Of a stretch of DNA of 64,000 nt, positions 34,837 to 45,582 are shown in pieces. The notes under the pieces were generated by a model, which saw only the letters and a program-made list of their open reading frames with translations, did not search any database and was not told the origin of the DNA. Made by a program: the position numbers and the translations under genes. Numbering within the stretch: the first letter of the stretch is position 1; every line of letters starts with the position of its first letter. The stretch is from Karstenula rhodostoma CBS 690.94 (lineage: Eukaryota > Ascomycota > Dothideomycetes > Pleosporales > Didymosphaeriaceae), in contig MU001513.1 in assembly GCA_010093485.1 (NCBI GenBank), positions 571,696 to 635,695 on the forward strand, in the 5' to 3' direction.

Positions 34837-36541
34837 CTAGTCATTATGAACGGTCACTCCACGCTGTGCCTCTTCGCTTGCGCGTTCGTCGTTGTTTTTT
34901 CCTAACCGTCCTCCTCCCGTCTTCTCCTCCCTCCTCCATGCGAGCCAGATTCCCACGAACATTGCACACGCCGTACACGCAAACCCCAAATACAGCTTCG
35001 CCCCAATCCTCCAATGGGGAGCCTCACGCGCCGGATACGCTGCTAGCGGCACAAACGCATTGTTCAGGTAGCTAAGAACTGTGCCTGTGGCAAACAGCAC
35101 AGTCCGAACTTCAGGCTCGTGCTGCAGGTGCGCGGATGCCCAAGCACAAAGCAGCATTGTTGATACTGCTCCGATGTAGTTAAGATACCAACCCGCCATG
35201 TAGGCGTGCTCGTTCTCAGGCCGCACGATGAGGATGATGAGAGATGTGATGTTAATTCCGGAGTGGATGAGTAGGAAGGGGAGGCGCGTGCCGAAAAAGT
35301 CACTGAAACCACTAAACAGAAGTTCTGCGACGAGTTGCGCGGCTTGGCCTGCTATGGGAAGATAATTGAGCATGGAGACGGTGCTGTGAGCTGTCAGTGA
35401 CCGAGTCTAAAGTGGACAGATGGGCTGCGGAGACGGACTATTTCTTCGTCTCATCAGGATTCCTGAGGCTCTTCAGCCAGAGATTGAAGTATGTGGCCGG
35501 CTGGGTGTTAGTTCCAATGGCCCATGAGACTGCACGGTGTAAGCCTCTGTATTTGAAATCGGACCAACGTGAAACTTACTAGAAATAGCCCATAGTGGCC
35601 AGAATGTAAAGCAACGAAGAAATCGCTTTGGTGTTATGCCGATCTGAGGTTTTCTCTTGACCCGTCGGGCTCTCGCAAGAGCTATTTCGATATGTCGAGG
35701 CTTCAAGTAGAACCTAGCGAGTGGGTTTGGGCGCTCCGGATATCCAGGCAAGATGAAGAAAGCGGCCAGAGCAACAGCAATCGTGCAGATACCGTTGATG
35801 AGGAACGCCCATCTCCATCCGGCTCGTCCATGCGCGCCTTCGAGGTTCGAAGAAAGAGCGCCCTGCATGGCACCCGAAAGCATTGCACCCGCCGGCTGAG
35901 CCATGTTGTAGATGCTCATACGCAGCGCTATCTCGTGTGGCAAATACCACTGTGACATCAGCGTGAAACTCCCTGGCCATGCCGTGGCTTCGAAAAGTCC
36001 GACCAAGAAGCGCAGACCGTACACTTGCTTGTAAGTTGTCACAGTGGACAAGCAGCACGTCAAGATACCCCATATAAGTTCACATCCCGGCAGAAATTTC
36101 GAAGGACCGAAGTGTGATACAATGATGCAAGAAGGATAGAGCATGACCATATAACCGATGTTAAAGTAGGTTGTGAAATAATTGAGCTCGTTGCCAAACA
36201 GGTGAAGATCCTCTTGCATTCCAGAAACATAGGCGTTGGACTAGGGTCATTAGTGAGGGAATGGAAGTATTTTTCAGATAAACGCACAATGTTCGTCTGG
36301 TCGATGTATTTGAACATATAACCGAGAAACCCGATGGTCAGGAACCAACAATCAAGGCGCCATAGCTATGATTATATCAATACACTTCATAGTCTATTAA
36401 CTTGAACATACTCACGAACGCTCTTTCCTCCTTCGGGTCGACATATCCAATGTCTAGCTCTGATGGCGTTGGCGTTTTGTCATCAGAACGATTTGCAACA
36501 TCGACCTCGGCCTGCAGTTCTTCAGCACTCGAAACTCCCAT
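34837..36541 (-). CDS. MFS anion:cation symporter (Dal5/Seo1/Liz1-like)
   Basis: Five exons on the minus strand: 36416-36541, 36288-36365, 35580-36240, 35439-35529 and 34837-35383, giving 500 residues. Each junction restores family sequence: ERAF-LWRLDCWFLTIGFLGY, IDQTNI-SNAYVSGMQEDLHL, PLWAIS-ISWAIGTNTQ and ETKK-YTVSMLNYLPIAGQ. Family hallmarks are GYMFKYIDQTNI, GNELNYFTTYFNIGYMV and FLVGLFEATAWPGSF. Members carry allantoate, ureidosuccinate, pantothenate, nicotinate or dipeptides inward across the plasma membrane. The exact substrate cannot be read from sequence. A TATATAA lies 64 bases before the ATG. It is intact although its left neighbour is a pseudogene, and it is transcribed toward that neighbour. 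Confidence 0.9.
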
Positions 36542-36604
36542 GGCTTTCCGCTTTCGTCAAGGGGTTATCCAGTGTTGAATGACTGGTCGTGTTCGCCCAG
36601 TGTG

Positions 36605-36611
36605 TTATATA
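36605..36611 (-). promoter_or_regulatory. TATA box of MFS symporter gene
   Basis: TATATAA on the minus strand, 64 bases upstream of the ATG at 36541. The spacing fits a short leader. Confidence 0.5.
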
Positions 36612-37224
36612 GGCCGGGGATATGTAGGGGTCGCGTCTGAATGATATCAGAATAGTTCGATGCGGCTTCCAAATGCGAACTTGACATGTGCTCAGTTGTG
36701 GATGCAATAACGTGCTTCGCACTAGTGCGATAAGTCCAGTCTGGCTGTGATTCAGGCTCAACATAACGATTAAGCTTTCCATGATTGCTTGTTTCAAGTG
36801 CAGAAGTAGCCTTTTCTCTGTGATGAATTTTAAACTTATGGAAAGCACTGTTGCGGTTTCTGTAATATTCCTCGGGTGATTCAAGGGATACTCGAATGAT
36901 TACGCGGGGATATTAGGCGTCCGTGTTAAGGAACATGTGGGCCAGGGTTTCATTACGCCATATGCACCATTCGAGCGCAATACCATTCACGACGAATCGG
37001 TCCCATAATACAACCGAATACATGACCAGAATCGATTCGCAAGCATTTTCACCCGATTCATCACCGAGACTGCTCTTGACGTTCTTTAATAACTTTACTA
37101 TATGTATTGTGTCACTATCACATGCCTGCAGCCTTGATGACAAGCTCTGAGCACATATATAGGCAGCAGTTCCAATTGAAACTACGTACCAACTACGCTT
37201 TCTGTATCCTGTGGTGGAATCCAC
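36612..37224. other. Intergenic
   Basis: Upstream region of the MFS symporter and 3' flank of the thymidine phosphorylase gene. Short ORFs only. AT content is somewhat higher than in the flanking genes. Confidence 0.4.
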
Positions 37225-38487
37225 CTAATCTATTATCCACGCTGAACAAGTACGCTCAGCATTCGCTGTGGCTTCGATCTCGTTACGCGCGTACAACACG
37301 CACAGTTTTTCACCCTGTTCCACTTGCTCGCCTGGCTTCTTCATGTCGGCGATACCAACATTCAAATCGAGAATGGAGTCTTTAGCCGCCCGACCACCGC
37401 CTAGGTCGCGCACAACTTCGCCGATAATCCGAGCGTTACAAGCGGAGATCGTTCCTGATTTGCTCGCAACTATTGGCAGGGAGAATGCTTGAATAGGCGA
37501 TTTCAACTTTTCCGTGAAAGCATTCAGATCGCCCCCTTGCGCTTCGAGCAGTTCATTCCACTTTGCACGCGGAACTCCAGACTCCAGGCATGCCGATGCC
37601 TTTGCCAGTCCCGCAGCTAGATTCGACTCGCGTCCAGTTAATACCAAGAGCCGTCCAGCGCATTGCAGCACTAGTTCGCGCAAATCGTCGGGGCCGCGAT
37701 TCTCTAGACATTCGACCGACTCAACAACTTCAAGCCAGTTGCCTGCAGTGCGACCTAGTGGTGTGTCCATATCATTCAGGAACGCCTCAACTTTGACTCC
37801 GCACGCATTTCCAAGCGTTTCCATCCCTTCTGCCAGCTTCTGGGCGTCCTCACGCGTCTTCATGAACGCCGCCTCGCCGTACTTGACATCGAGCACAAGC
37901 GCGTCTAGTCCTTCAGATAACTTTTTTGAAAGGACAGATGCCGTGATGAGATTGATGGAGGGCACCGTTGCCGTCACGTCGCGCATGGCGTAAAGGCGCT
38001 TGTCCGCAGGTACCATGTCCTCCGTCTGTCGAATCATCGCACAGCCAACGCGCTCCACAACGTCGACGATTTTATCCACGGGCAGTGCTGTACTGAAGCC
38101 AGGAATGGATTCGAGTTTGTCCAATGTTCCGCCCGTTATTCCCAAGCCCCGCCCCGAAATCATGGGTACACGGAAGCCCAAAGCCGCCAGAAGAGGAGCA
38201 AGAGGGAGCGATACTTTATCGCCCACTCCGCCCGTGGAGTGTTTATCCACCACAGGTCGCGACGGATTTGGCGGAAACTGAAGGACGATACCCGAATCTC
38301 GCATTGAGAGCGTCAGAGCTCGTGTTTCGGCGGCATTCAAGCCCTTGAAATACACTGCCATCAGAAACGCTGCGATTTGATATTCGGGCAGTGTGTCGGT
38401 CGTCACACCTTTGACGATGGAGTTGATTTGTTCATCGGAAAGCGTCGCGCCGTCGCGCTTCGCTTCGATTAGTTGAAGAAAGCTCAT
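37225..38487 (-). CDS. Thymidine/pyrimidine-nucleoside phosphorylase
   Basis: 420 residues with no intron. It phosphorolyses thymidine (or uridine) to the free base and (deoxy)ribose 1-phosphate in the cytosol. The phosphate-binding loop is at residues 82-91 (KHSTGGVGDK). The family signature SGRGLGITGGTLDKLE is at 111-126. Further landmarks are VPADKRLYAMRDVTATVPS and LDVKYGEAAFMKT, and the C-terminal barrel-sandwich domain ends GEQVEQGEKLCVLYARNE. Length and domain order match the bacterial DeoA/Pdp family (about 430-440). Such enzymes are sporadic in fungi, so horizontal origin is plausible. Being intronless among multi-exon neighbours fits this but does not prove it. All catalytic-region motifs are intact, so activity is expected. 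Neighbours are transporters for small nitrogen compounds. Confidence 0.93.
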   Translation of the reverse strand: MSFLQLIEAKRDGATLSDEQINSIVKGVTTDTLPEYQIAAFLMAVYFKGLNAAETRALTLSMRDSGIVLQFPPNPSRPVVDKHSTGGVGDKVSLPLAPLLAALGFRVPMISGRGLGITGGTLDKLESIPGFSTALPVDKIVDVVERVGCAMIRQTEDMVPADKRLYAMRDVTATVPSINLITASVLSKKLSEGLDALVLDVKYGEAAFMKTREDAQKLAEGMETLGNACGVKVEAFLNDMDTPLGRTAGNWLEVVESVECLENRGPDDLRELVLQCAGRLLVLTGRESNLAAGLAKASACLESGVPRAKWNELLEAQGGDLNAFTEKLKSPIQAFSLPIVASKSGTISACNARIIGEVVRDLGGGRAAKDSILDLNVGIADMKKPGEQVEQGEKLCVLYARNEIEATANAERTCSAWIID

Positions 38488-39844
38488 GATCGCCTTGTGG
38501 TGGTTTAGGTGGTCCGCGTTTTGGTCGTTGGCAAGCTAGTGTTCCCGTCGGAGGCTGTGGTAGACCTCAATATTCGAGCGAGTGGGGTATTCTAGGCACA
38601 ATCGGGTGCGAGATAGAAAAGAGGAGGAGAGCAGCGCAGGCGCGAGTGGTTTTGATGCTGGTAACAAGTGGACAGGAGACCTTCACCTGATCGCACAATC
38701 GAAATGCCGGAATGCGCCGGTTCTCCCTTTCGCTTTGCTGTAAGTCTCTGGTCAGTCAGCTATTGTTAAACTCGAAGGCATCTACATACAATATGCCTCA
38801 AGCTTGTGTTCGCAGATTGTACATGAAGCGTTGGTCAATCGAAGAGGTGGCACGAGAATACAATACGTCGTCTTATCTTTTGGTGGGGTAGGTACTCCCC
38901 GTGATGTAAACTGCGCACCCGGTCTCCGAGGTACCACGCGACAATACTTGCACTGCTAACACAAAGATGGATACTGGCTGAACATACGTTCTACGTTCTT
39001 GTATACGACATAACGGTGCGTTCAATCGCGTTTCATACTGACATCTTCTCTTCTCCTATCCATTATAGTACCAGACAAGCATTTATATCGCCGCACCCGA
39101 TTGCCGCTGCAATCCCACCCGGGTCCGCAATAACGAAAAAGGTTCGGAAACCAATCGCCTCGAGCCCCGGCGCGCCTTAACAGTGTCTTTTGAGTCTCCT
39201 CGTTCGACAGTTCTGCAAAGCCCCAAGCCGCCCCGAACAAACGACTCTCCGCAGTTTTGCCCGTCATATTAATCTCGCCGGCGCGCTTGATAATGCGCAC
39301 ACCAAGCGAGTCGAAGGCGTCTGTGCAGCTCGAAGTCAGAGAGAACGGCGCGGGGACGCTGCGTCTCATGACCAGTGCTGTTGGCGTTGCCAGAGCCCTA
39401 GATCGCTGAGTCTACGATTCCTTCAATCCAATTCCGCATGAGGGTTTCGAACGGCCATAAATCCTTGGCCCCACCGTGAATGTCATTGGCATCCCAACCA
39501 AGCGGAATCAGGAACAGAGCACCGAAATAGAGACTAGATACAGTGGGGGCGGCTGATTACGAACGTCATCCACAGCGATCTGGTGGGGTACCTGCGCGTA
39601 TCGTCTATATGCTCCAATTCTCCCAGCCACGCCAGGATACACAACATGTCATCTCTGGCTTATCAATGGTGCTGGGTACCTAATTTTATTGAAAGGGCGT
39701 ATATTTGGCCCGAACCGGTTGGTAGCTAAGCATTCGCGTTGCAGGCCAGGTCGACGTCGAAGTGCGGTGCGATTGTCTTTGAGTGTTGGTAGAGACCCGT
39801 TGTATCATAACTATCCAATACTTATTGAGAATCCTTGAATCAGA
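38488..39844. other. Intergenic; possible gene relic on minus strand
   Basis: 38.49-38.60 kb is the leader/promoter side of the phosphorylase. A 115-codon minus ORF at 39022-39369 contains GARGDWFPNLFRYCGPGWDC and looks more protein-like than random. Upstream frames on the same strand (for example KDLWPFETLMRNWIEGIVD near 39460) are out of phase with it. It may be a decayed gene; no family is recognised. Confidence 0.3.
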
Positions 39845-40612
39845 CTACCAACCGTCAAGTCCTGCGATCATCCCCCATGTCTCCACACCTTCGCCACCTT
39901 CCTTAGCCCAGCCATCACTTCCAACAATGCCTTTTCCGATCCTAGTGGACCCTACAACCTTGAATCCAAAGAATTCATAGACGCCTTTGGCGTGTGCATT
40001 TGTCGATTCCAACCAAACAGGAATATTGTTCGCTTTCGCTTCGGCCAAGAATGGCTCAAAAATAGCTGAAACCGCACCTGGCAGCGAATCAGCTCGGAAA
40101 CACTTTGAATATAAAGCGCTCTTCTCACCTTTATCCGTCCTTTTCGGGTCTCTACTGATGATGTTCAGGTGCCAGTGCGGACGGGCACCCAATTTCTCCT
40201 CGCGAAGGGCTTTGAAAAAAGTCAAGTATTCGGTTACACCCTCTGAGAGTGTGGATGCAGGGGTTGGCTTCTTCTCAACTCCTGGAGGGAACCTGTACAG
40301 TAAAGTGAGAACAATATACGGATCAAGCGTAGGACCATTTGCGTACCACAATCCGATGGCAGCCCAATCATGTGACTCCACTAGGATAGCCCCGCTCTCG
40401 AAACGAGGTCGGACGATTGTCTCCCAGTACTTCGTTCGAAACTCAAGCGTTTCGATTTTGGGATGTTCAGGATTCGACTCGCGGCCTAGGAACAGGTAGC
40501 GATTGAGTGCATCTTGAGAGAACGCAGCTGCAACAAGAGCGGCGAATCTGGGAATGTCGCTAGGATCGGTGATCTTTCGGAGAGGCTTAGTGATCTCCAA
40601 TTCGGTAGACAT
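39845..40612 (-). CDS. GNAT-family N-acetyltransferase-like protein
   Basis: 255 residues from the ATG at 40612 (MSTELEITKPLRKI). A longer in-frame extension to 40729 lacks conservation-like character. The layout follows fungal GNAT proteins: the N-terminal strand and helix DPSDIPRFAALVAAAFSQD, then AILVESHDWAAIGLWYANG, then PHWHLNIISRDPKR where the acetyl-CoA-binding strand lies. The C-terminal VWLESTNAHAKGVYEFFGFK is the usual ending of the fold. The Q/RxxGxG/A loop is replaced by LPGAVSAIFEPF, so acetyl-CoA binding may be atypical. Substrate unknown. No intron. It is oriented like the phosphorylase but 1.36 kb away, so it is a separate unit. Confidence 0.75.
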   Translation of the reverse strand: MSTELEITKPLRKITDPSDIPRFAALVAAAFSQDALNRYLFLGRESNPEHPKIETLEFRTKYWETIVRPRFESGAILVESHDWAAIGLWYANGPTLDPYIVLTLLYRFPPGVEKKPTPASTLSEGVTEYLTFFKALREEKLGARPHWHLNIISRDPKRTDKGEKSALYSKCFRADSLPGAVSAIFEPFLAEAKANNIPVWLESTNAHAKGVYEFFGFKVVGSTRIGKGIVGSDGWAKEGGEGVETWGMIAGLDGW

Positions 40613-41437
40613 TTTTGTGCTGTTAAATTGTTCGAGATAAATTTGTTGGTGTTTCCCCTGGAGATGAAGCACTCGAGGTGTTTTCTGAGTCAGTGAGTGG
40701 TAGGCTCCTCTTGGCTGGGTGGGGTGCACGTTATACTGTTTTTGACTTCGTAGCTATGCACTTGTGTTGCGAAATCGGCCTCCTTTCCCGGTCCACGGCT
40801 TCGGTGTTCACTGTATAGCTGCGTTGCACTCGAGTCGTAAGCCAAACTTCAGACCACTCGGGCGAGTCGTGGTTAGTAGAGTGAGGTGATCCCCACAGAA
40901 ATTGCGTTGTAGGCTAAGCCGTGACTAACGCTCGCTAGACCCTTTTAAGCTTTGGATGTGGGTCTTATCTGGCCTGGCGGACGAAGGCGCATTGCATGAT
41001 TATACCAGTGAGGGAAAGGAGGAGAAGTTCGCATCTATGAAAAGAGGACCTAGCTCCATGTTGCAAGAAAAGGCGTACATCGCGACAACAGAAGCCGTGT
41101 GGTTTTCTGATTGTTGACTCAAACTACAAAGTAGTGTCCCGTAAAGCGATAGACAAATATGGACGTAGACTGCCGTCCAAAAGTGATATAAAAGGAAGTG
41201 TTGTAAGTGGATAAATATGTTAGATAAGTAAGCAAGGCTTGGCGGCTCGCTATAAAACCTTAGTTAGGACACGATCGCTTTTTCTTGTTAGGACAGGTAT
41301 GTGTCGCAGCGCTGCCACGCTGCGGCAAACAGAAGCCGTGAAGGCGTCCCTCGGCTCTACCACAGCGGCAGACGATACATATTTCAAAGGTACCGCGTCT
41401 ACGAGCACAGCATACGGCAACTGTACACGCAGATCCA
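40613..41437. other. Intergenic with a repeat copy and a TATA box
   Basis: Promoter side of both the acetyltransferase (-) and the amino-acid permease pseudogene (+). TATAAAA at 41251-41257 is 181 bases upstream of the permease ATG. The hairpin repeat (copy B) occupies 41097-41210. Confidence 0.5.
41097..41210 (-). repeat. Hairpin-containing dispersed repeat, copy B
   Basis: Read on the minus strand it matches the copy at 57547-57650 over about 105 bases: ACAAC-CTTC-TTTT, then CATATTTG-CTA, then CTTTACGGGAC and TC-GCA/ACA-TCA-AAAACC. The stem is CTAC-TTT-GTAG here against CCAC...GTGG in the other copies, a paired change. Confidence 0.55.
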
Positions 41438-43325
41438 ATGGCTGACGCCTCATTTAGTCCCGGCATTCACAATGCCGATATTGGTCCCATCAAACCCGTG
41501 TTCAACTACGGTGGTTCCGAAGAAGATTCAGAGAACAATACACCGACGCGCGATGTCTCCGGCGACGTTCTCGATGACGGCCTGCGTCGTGGTCTGAAGG
41601 GTCGGCACTTTGTCATTATCGCTCTTGGAAGTATCATCGGTCCAGGCACGTACTGGGGCATCGGCTACGCCATCTTTCTCTCCGGTCCTCTCGGGGCGCT
41701 TCTGGGTTTTCTTGTGGTCGGTATATCAATGTGGTTTTTGATGCAGAGCGTGGGAGAGATGACCACTCTCTTCCCTGTTCACGGAGGATTTGTCGAACAC
41801 GCAGGGCGCTTCGTGGACCCAGCATTGAGCTTCTCAATGTCCTGGCTTTACTATCTTATATAGAGCGTCTTCCTTGCGTCTAGTATGTATGTACTTCGAA
41901 ACTCAGTATTTAATCCTAACGCTCATAGACTAGAACTCCGCCATCTTGACTTCAAGATTCTGGGTTTCCGATGATCAGGTGCCATCTTGGGCATGGACGA
42001 TCATCTTCTTCGTCGTTTTTACCGTAATGACCTTGCTTGGTGTTCGTGTGTACGGCGAGATTGAGTATTATTTTGGAATGTTCAAATTTGGATCACTGAT
42101 CCTCTTGTTCATTCTCTCCATAGTATCAAATGCGGGTGGATTCGGTGGCGGCTACACTGGGTTCAAATATTGGAAGAAACCAACAGGTACAAACACAACA
42201 CGTACAACAAGCGCCCACTGACTATTGAACAGGTCCGATCATAAACGGAATCGATGGATTTGGCCAGGTTTTCGTACTAGCTGCAGCATACTACGTCGGA
42301 ACAGAGATCATATCTCTCGCTGGTGGCGAGTCGAAGAATCCGAGAAGAGATGTACCAAGGGTATGTTATCCACTCAGATAACTGTGATCCACTGTTTTTA
42401 ATTCTTGCGAAAGGCAATAAACTCAATCGTCTATCGTATCCTTGTGGTTTACATTGGAATGCCGTTCTTCCAAGGCTTGATCTGTCCATCTGATTCACCG
42501 GACTTGTTGAATGCGAGCTCAAAGACTGCGTCCAGTCCTTTTACAATAGGATTTGTAAAAGACGGATGGAAGTCCGCAGGACACTTCGTTAACGCGCTCA
42601 TTCTGGTCGCCTTCGTGTCGGCAGCGAACGGAGTTGTATACGTGCAGTCGCGCACCGTTTACTCTTTAGCACTTACGAATAGAGCTCCGAAGATCTTTGC
42701 AAAGACCACTTCCAGAGGAGGTATGTTCTCGGACATCTGAATAGAAGTGAACGTCCACTGACCAACTAGTACCGTGGGTCGCGATCGCCACCTCCAATCT
42801 CTGGGGTTTCCTGTGCCTTATGAATCGAACACTCACAGCCGGTCAAGTTTTCAGCTACATGACAAGCGTTGGTGGCACATCTGCTTACATTGCCTGGGCC
42901 AGTATCATCTTCACACACTTGCGAATTCGAGCGGCAGCGAAGAAGCAGGGCATTGACGTTAAGACGTTTCCGTACCGAGCGTGGGGTAGTATCTGGATCT
43001 ATCGAGTTAACTTTGCCTTCAACATCTTCATCCTGTTTATCCAAGGGTACACTGTGTTCAAGCACCCCTTCGACTGGCGCAACTTCATCGCCTGTTATAT
43101 CACGATACCGACCTTTCTGTTGATGTTCTTTGGGTACAAGCTGTGGTTCAAGACAACGTGGTGCGCAACACGATACCTGCCATTGAGACTGAGTTGACAT
43201 AGTTTGACAGGGTTACACTCGAGAAAGTAGACTTCTCGGATCGGAGAGAATGGGTGGCCCAAGCATCCGATGCAAATGTTCAACGGCCACTAAAGAGAAG
43301 GGCACTCGATCTGATGAAAGATTAG
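41438..43325 (+). pseudogene. Amino-acid/choline-type permease (APC family, fungal YAT), decayed
   Basis: Exon remnants 41438-41882, 41929-42186, 42233-42360, 42414-42720 and 42770-43325 are joined by four good introns and read as a fungal amino-acid transporter. Landmarks are GRHFVIIALGSIIGPGTYWG, SVGEMTTLFPVHGGFVEHAG, DPALSFSMSWLYYL, INGIDGFGQVFVLAAAYYVG, LAGGESKNPRRDVPR and NLWGFLCLMN. Breaks: TAG at 41861-41863 where a Trp is expected (SWLYYLI-stop-SVFLAS); TAG at 41931-41933 where the family has Tyr; a one-base deletion near 43160; and TAG at 43200-43202 replacing a likely Gln. Sequence typical of the tail (VTLEKVDFSDRREWV) continues past it to a stop at 43323. The protein would otherwise be about 560 residues. 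Confidence 0.85.
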
Positions 43326-43699
43326 GGAGTAAATTGGAACACGAGTTGGAAGTTGCACTATTCTTAGTACAAGGCTGGTGAACCTTCCTTTGGTTTTGCA
43401 CATTCAGCGCACTTTGTGCATCTAAACCAGTATACCCCTAAATGGGCACCCTATATCGTAGACGACATGCCATGATATATGCATCGCTCATGCGCAGTGA
43501 TCGAGACTCTCAAGGTCTGATTTCCCGCGTGATACTCGAACTTCACTTGATTCTCGAGCACGCTTATGTTTCCGTCATCTTAGTTGAACCTGTGATGCCT
43601 CGCGGTGTGCTAATCAATTAGCTTTCGCCTATGCTCGTCACATCAGCTGAGGTACCATGACGAACACTGCATTGGCCATCGAACCTTCCATTTGCATCA

Positions 43700-44240
43700 C
43701 TGCCGAGCTTCCTTCAATACTCAATATTCTCCGTCACGCCTCTGTCGATTGGTTTGCATGCAATCGGCGCACAGTCCTGATTGCCTGGCGAGATCCGCAT
43801 CGAAACTGCCGCTTGGGAAGTTGATGTACTCCACATACCGCTTCTCGAAGAAGCCGTGCAGGAGCGAGACATCGAAGGGATACTTGTCGCAGGCATGGAT
43901 GATGTGCCAGATATGCGTGACGTCGGTGTCCTTCACGCCGGGGCGGTTGAAGAGGCGTCCTTCGTCTTCTTCGGCGACCGTCATCGGCTTCACATCCGGA
44001 TTGACATCCATCCTCTCTCCGTTCATCCGTTCAGTAGCACACTTTGCCGCCGCATTCATGTATATCAGTCAGACTCGGATAGCGCCCACATTACCACCTC
44101 ATGACCAAACTTGGTAATGAAGCGCAGGCTGTTCTTGAAATACTGAGAAGTGGCTGTCACAGCGCTCTTCTCAAATTCAGATCGCGTGATCCTGGTAAGT
44201 GAGTCGTACTCAAAGCTCCGCCGGCTCTAGATCAACGCGA
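43700..44240 (-). pseudogene. BTB/POZ-domain protein relic
   Basis: On the minus strand, segments typical of fungal BTB proteins appear in order. SQYFKNSLRF-TKFGHEVVM fits the first part of the fold but ends at a TGA near 44078. A 112-codon ORF (43721-44059) then carries IWHIIHACDKYPFDVSLLHG and FFEKRYVEY, like the helical region of these proteins. The usual continuation (ARQLLYPCW-type) breaks after ARQ. Such proteins are common and fast-evolving in filamentous fungi. The call is tentative because the fold core is short. Confidence 0.4.
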
Positions 44241-44560
44241 AGATGTCTGCGCACGCATTGACTAGCGATGCAAATTTGGCAAAGAAGTTTCACCTCTCAC
44301 ATATTTCAGTCACTCGAGAACGGGACGCCGAGTCCATTGTGACCCTGTGCGAATTGTGGCAGGATTGACGTGTCTTGCACAGTGTTCTCTAGCTACCAAA
44401 ACTTGAATCTGTAAGCTCATTCCATAAGTCTCTTCATGGACTTCTTGTGTATATATTCATGTTCTTCAAACCCTGGCAAAGATTACCTCCCTTTTGGTAA
44501 TGGTGGTCGTCAGCCAACGCTTTTCTCTTCTTAAAAACTTGATCTGGAACTGTTTTCATA

Positions 44561-45175
44561 ATGCCAATACACGTGCATATCACAACTGCTTACACGAGGA
44601 ATATATACACAATCACTCTCCCCCACCCTCTACCACTTTGTGGGCGTACATCTAAGCTTCTTCTACCACAAAAACCAAAGAAGAACAAGGATAAAATCAG
44701 AAGTGCCCAGAATATAATCGCTGCGAACCGCGAAACCTGGAAAAGATTCCACGAACAGGAACATACCGCTTCGAAAAACACAGAGGATCGTGCACTGGCA
44801 CCCGAAGCCTTGGTCGTAGAAGAAGGTCCTGGGCGGGATAGATGCGCGCCTTGCCAGCCAGTTGAAAAGCCGCATGGAGAACAAGGTATTCGAAAGATAC
44901 AGTTCAAGGAGTCGTTAGATAATAGACGAGTATCTCCTTCAAATGCCGCAGATGGGCGTCGGAAGGGCAAGAAGCGTGCAAACAGGACAAGAAAGCACCA
45001 GAAGGAAAATAAGAGGAAAAACAAAGAGAAGAGTGGCCACGAGGAGCCTCAAGTATCGCGAAAAGGTCTCGGAGAGAAGCCCACTTTGTTACGGTCTTTC
45101 AGTGAATCGTCATTCATGAAGCTATTACAGGGCAGGGCCCGGAAAGCTGGACAAGCGGGAAAGATGTCGGATTAA
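44561..45175 (+). CDS. Basic, disordered protein of unknown function
   Basis: 204 residues. From about residue 38 on it is dominated by Lys, Arg, Glu and Gln, with KKNKDKIRSAQNIIAANRET, GRRKGKKRANRTRKHQKE and NKRKNKEKSGHEEPQ. This suggests a nuclear or RNA-associated disordered protein. The first 37 residues are unlike the rest, and the real start may differ, for example through a 5' intron. A CT-rich leader is absent. No domain recognised. Confidence 0.5.
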   Translation: MPIHVHITTAYTRNIYTITLPHPLPLCGRTSKLLLPQKPKKNKDKIRSAQNIIAANRETWKRFHEQEHTASKNTEDRALAPEALVVEEGPGRDRCAPCQPVEKPHGEQGIRKIQFKESLDNRRVSPSNAADGRRKGKKRANRTRKHQKENKRKNKEKSGHEEPQVSRKGLGEKPTLLRSFSESSFMKLLQGRARKAGQAGKMSD

Positions 45176-45526
45176 GTCCGTCCACTGCACGTCGCAGAAG
45201 TAATGAAATTGATACTGAGCATCTCCTATGTATCTAAACCATATGATTCATGTTCGCGTTGGAGGCTGACAAACGAGGACGTAAATCTAGAGGCTCGTAT
45301 GGTAATATGCGATCTTTCGAACAGAGCAATACGGTGCATCCATAGTATCCCTGGTGGGATCTTGAAACATAAGACGCCCGTGACGAGTGTTGCCTTATAG
45401 CTGATTTGTAGAAGTAGTGTCGCGTGGAATGACCAGGATAGGGACGATCATGTGCTGATGGTGCTTACTAATTAAGTAATGTCCGAATGGAAGCGCTGCC
45501 GGGATACTGAATGATGTAATACAAGG

Positions 45527-45532
45527 TATAAA
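45527..45532 (+). promoter_or_regulatory. TATA box of glutathionyl-hydroquinone reductase gene
   Basis: TATAAA, 51 bases before the last base preceding the ATG at 45583. A short CT-rich start-site region follows (CTTTCATCCTTCGGACTTAC). Confidence 0.55.
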
Positions 45533-45582
45533 GCCCCGCTTTCATCCTTCGGACTTACTGTCTTGACTCAAGAACGTAAATA

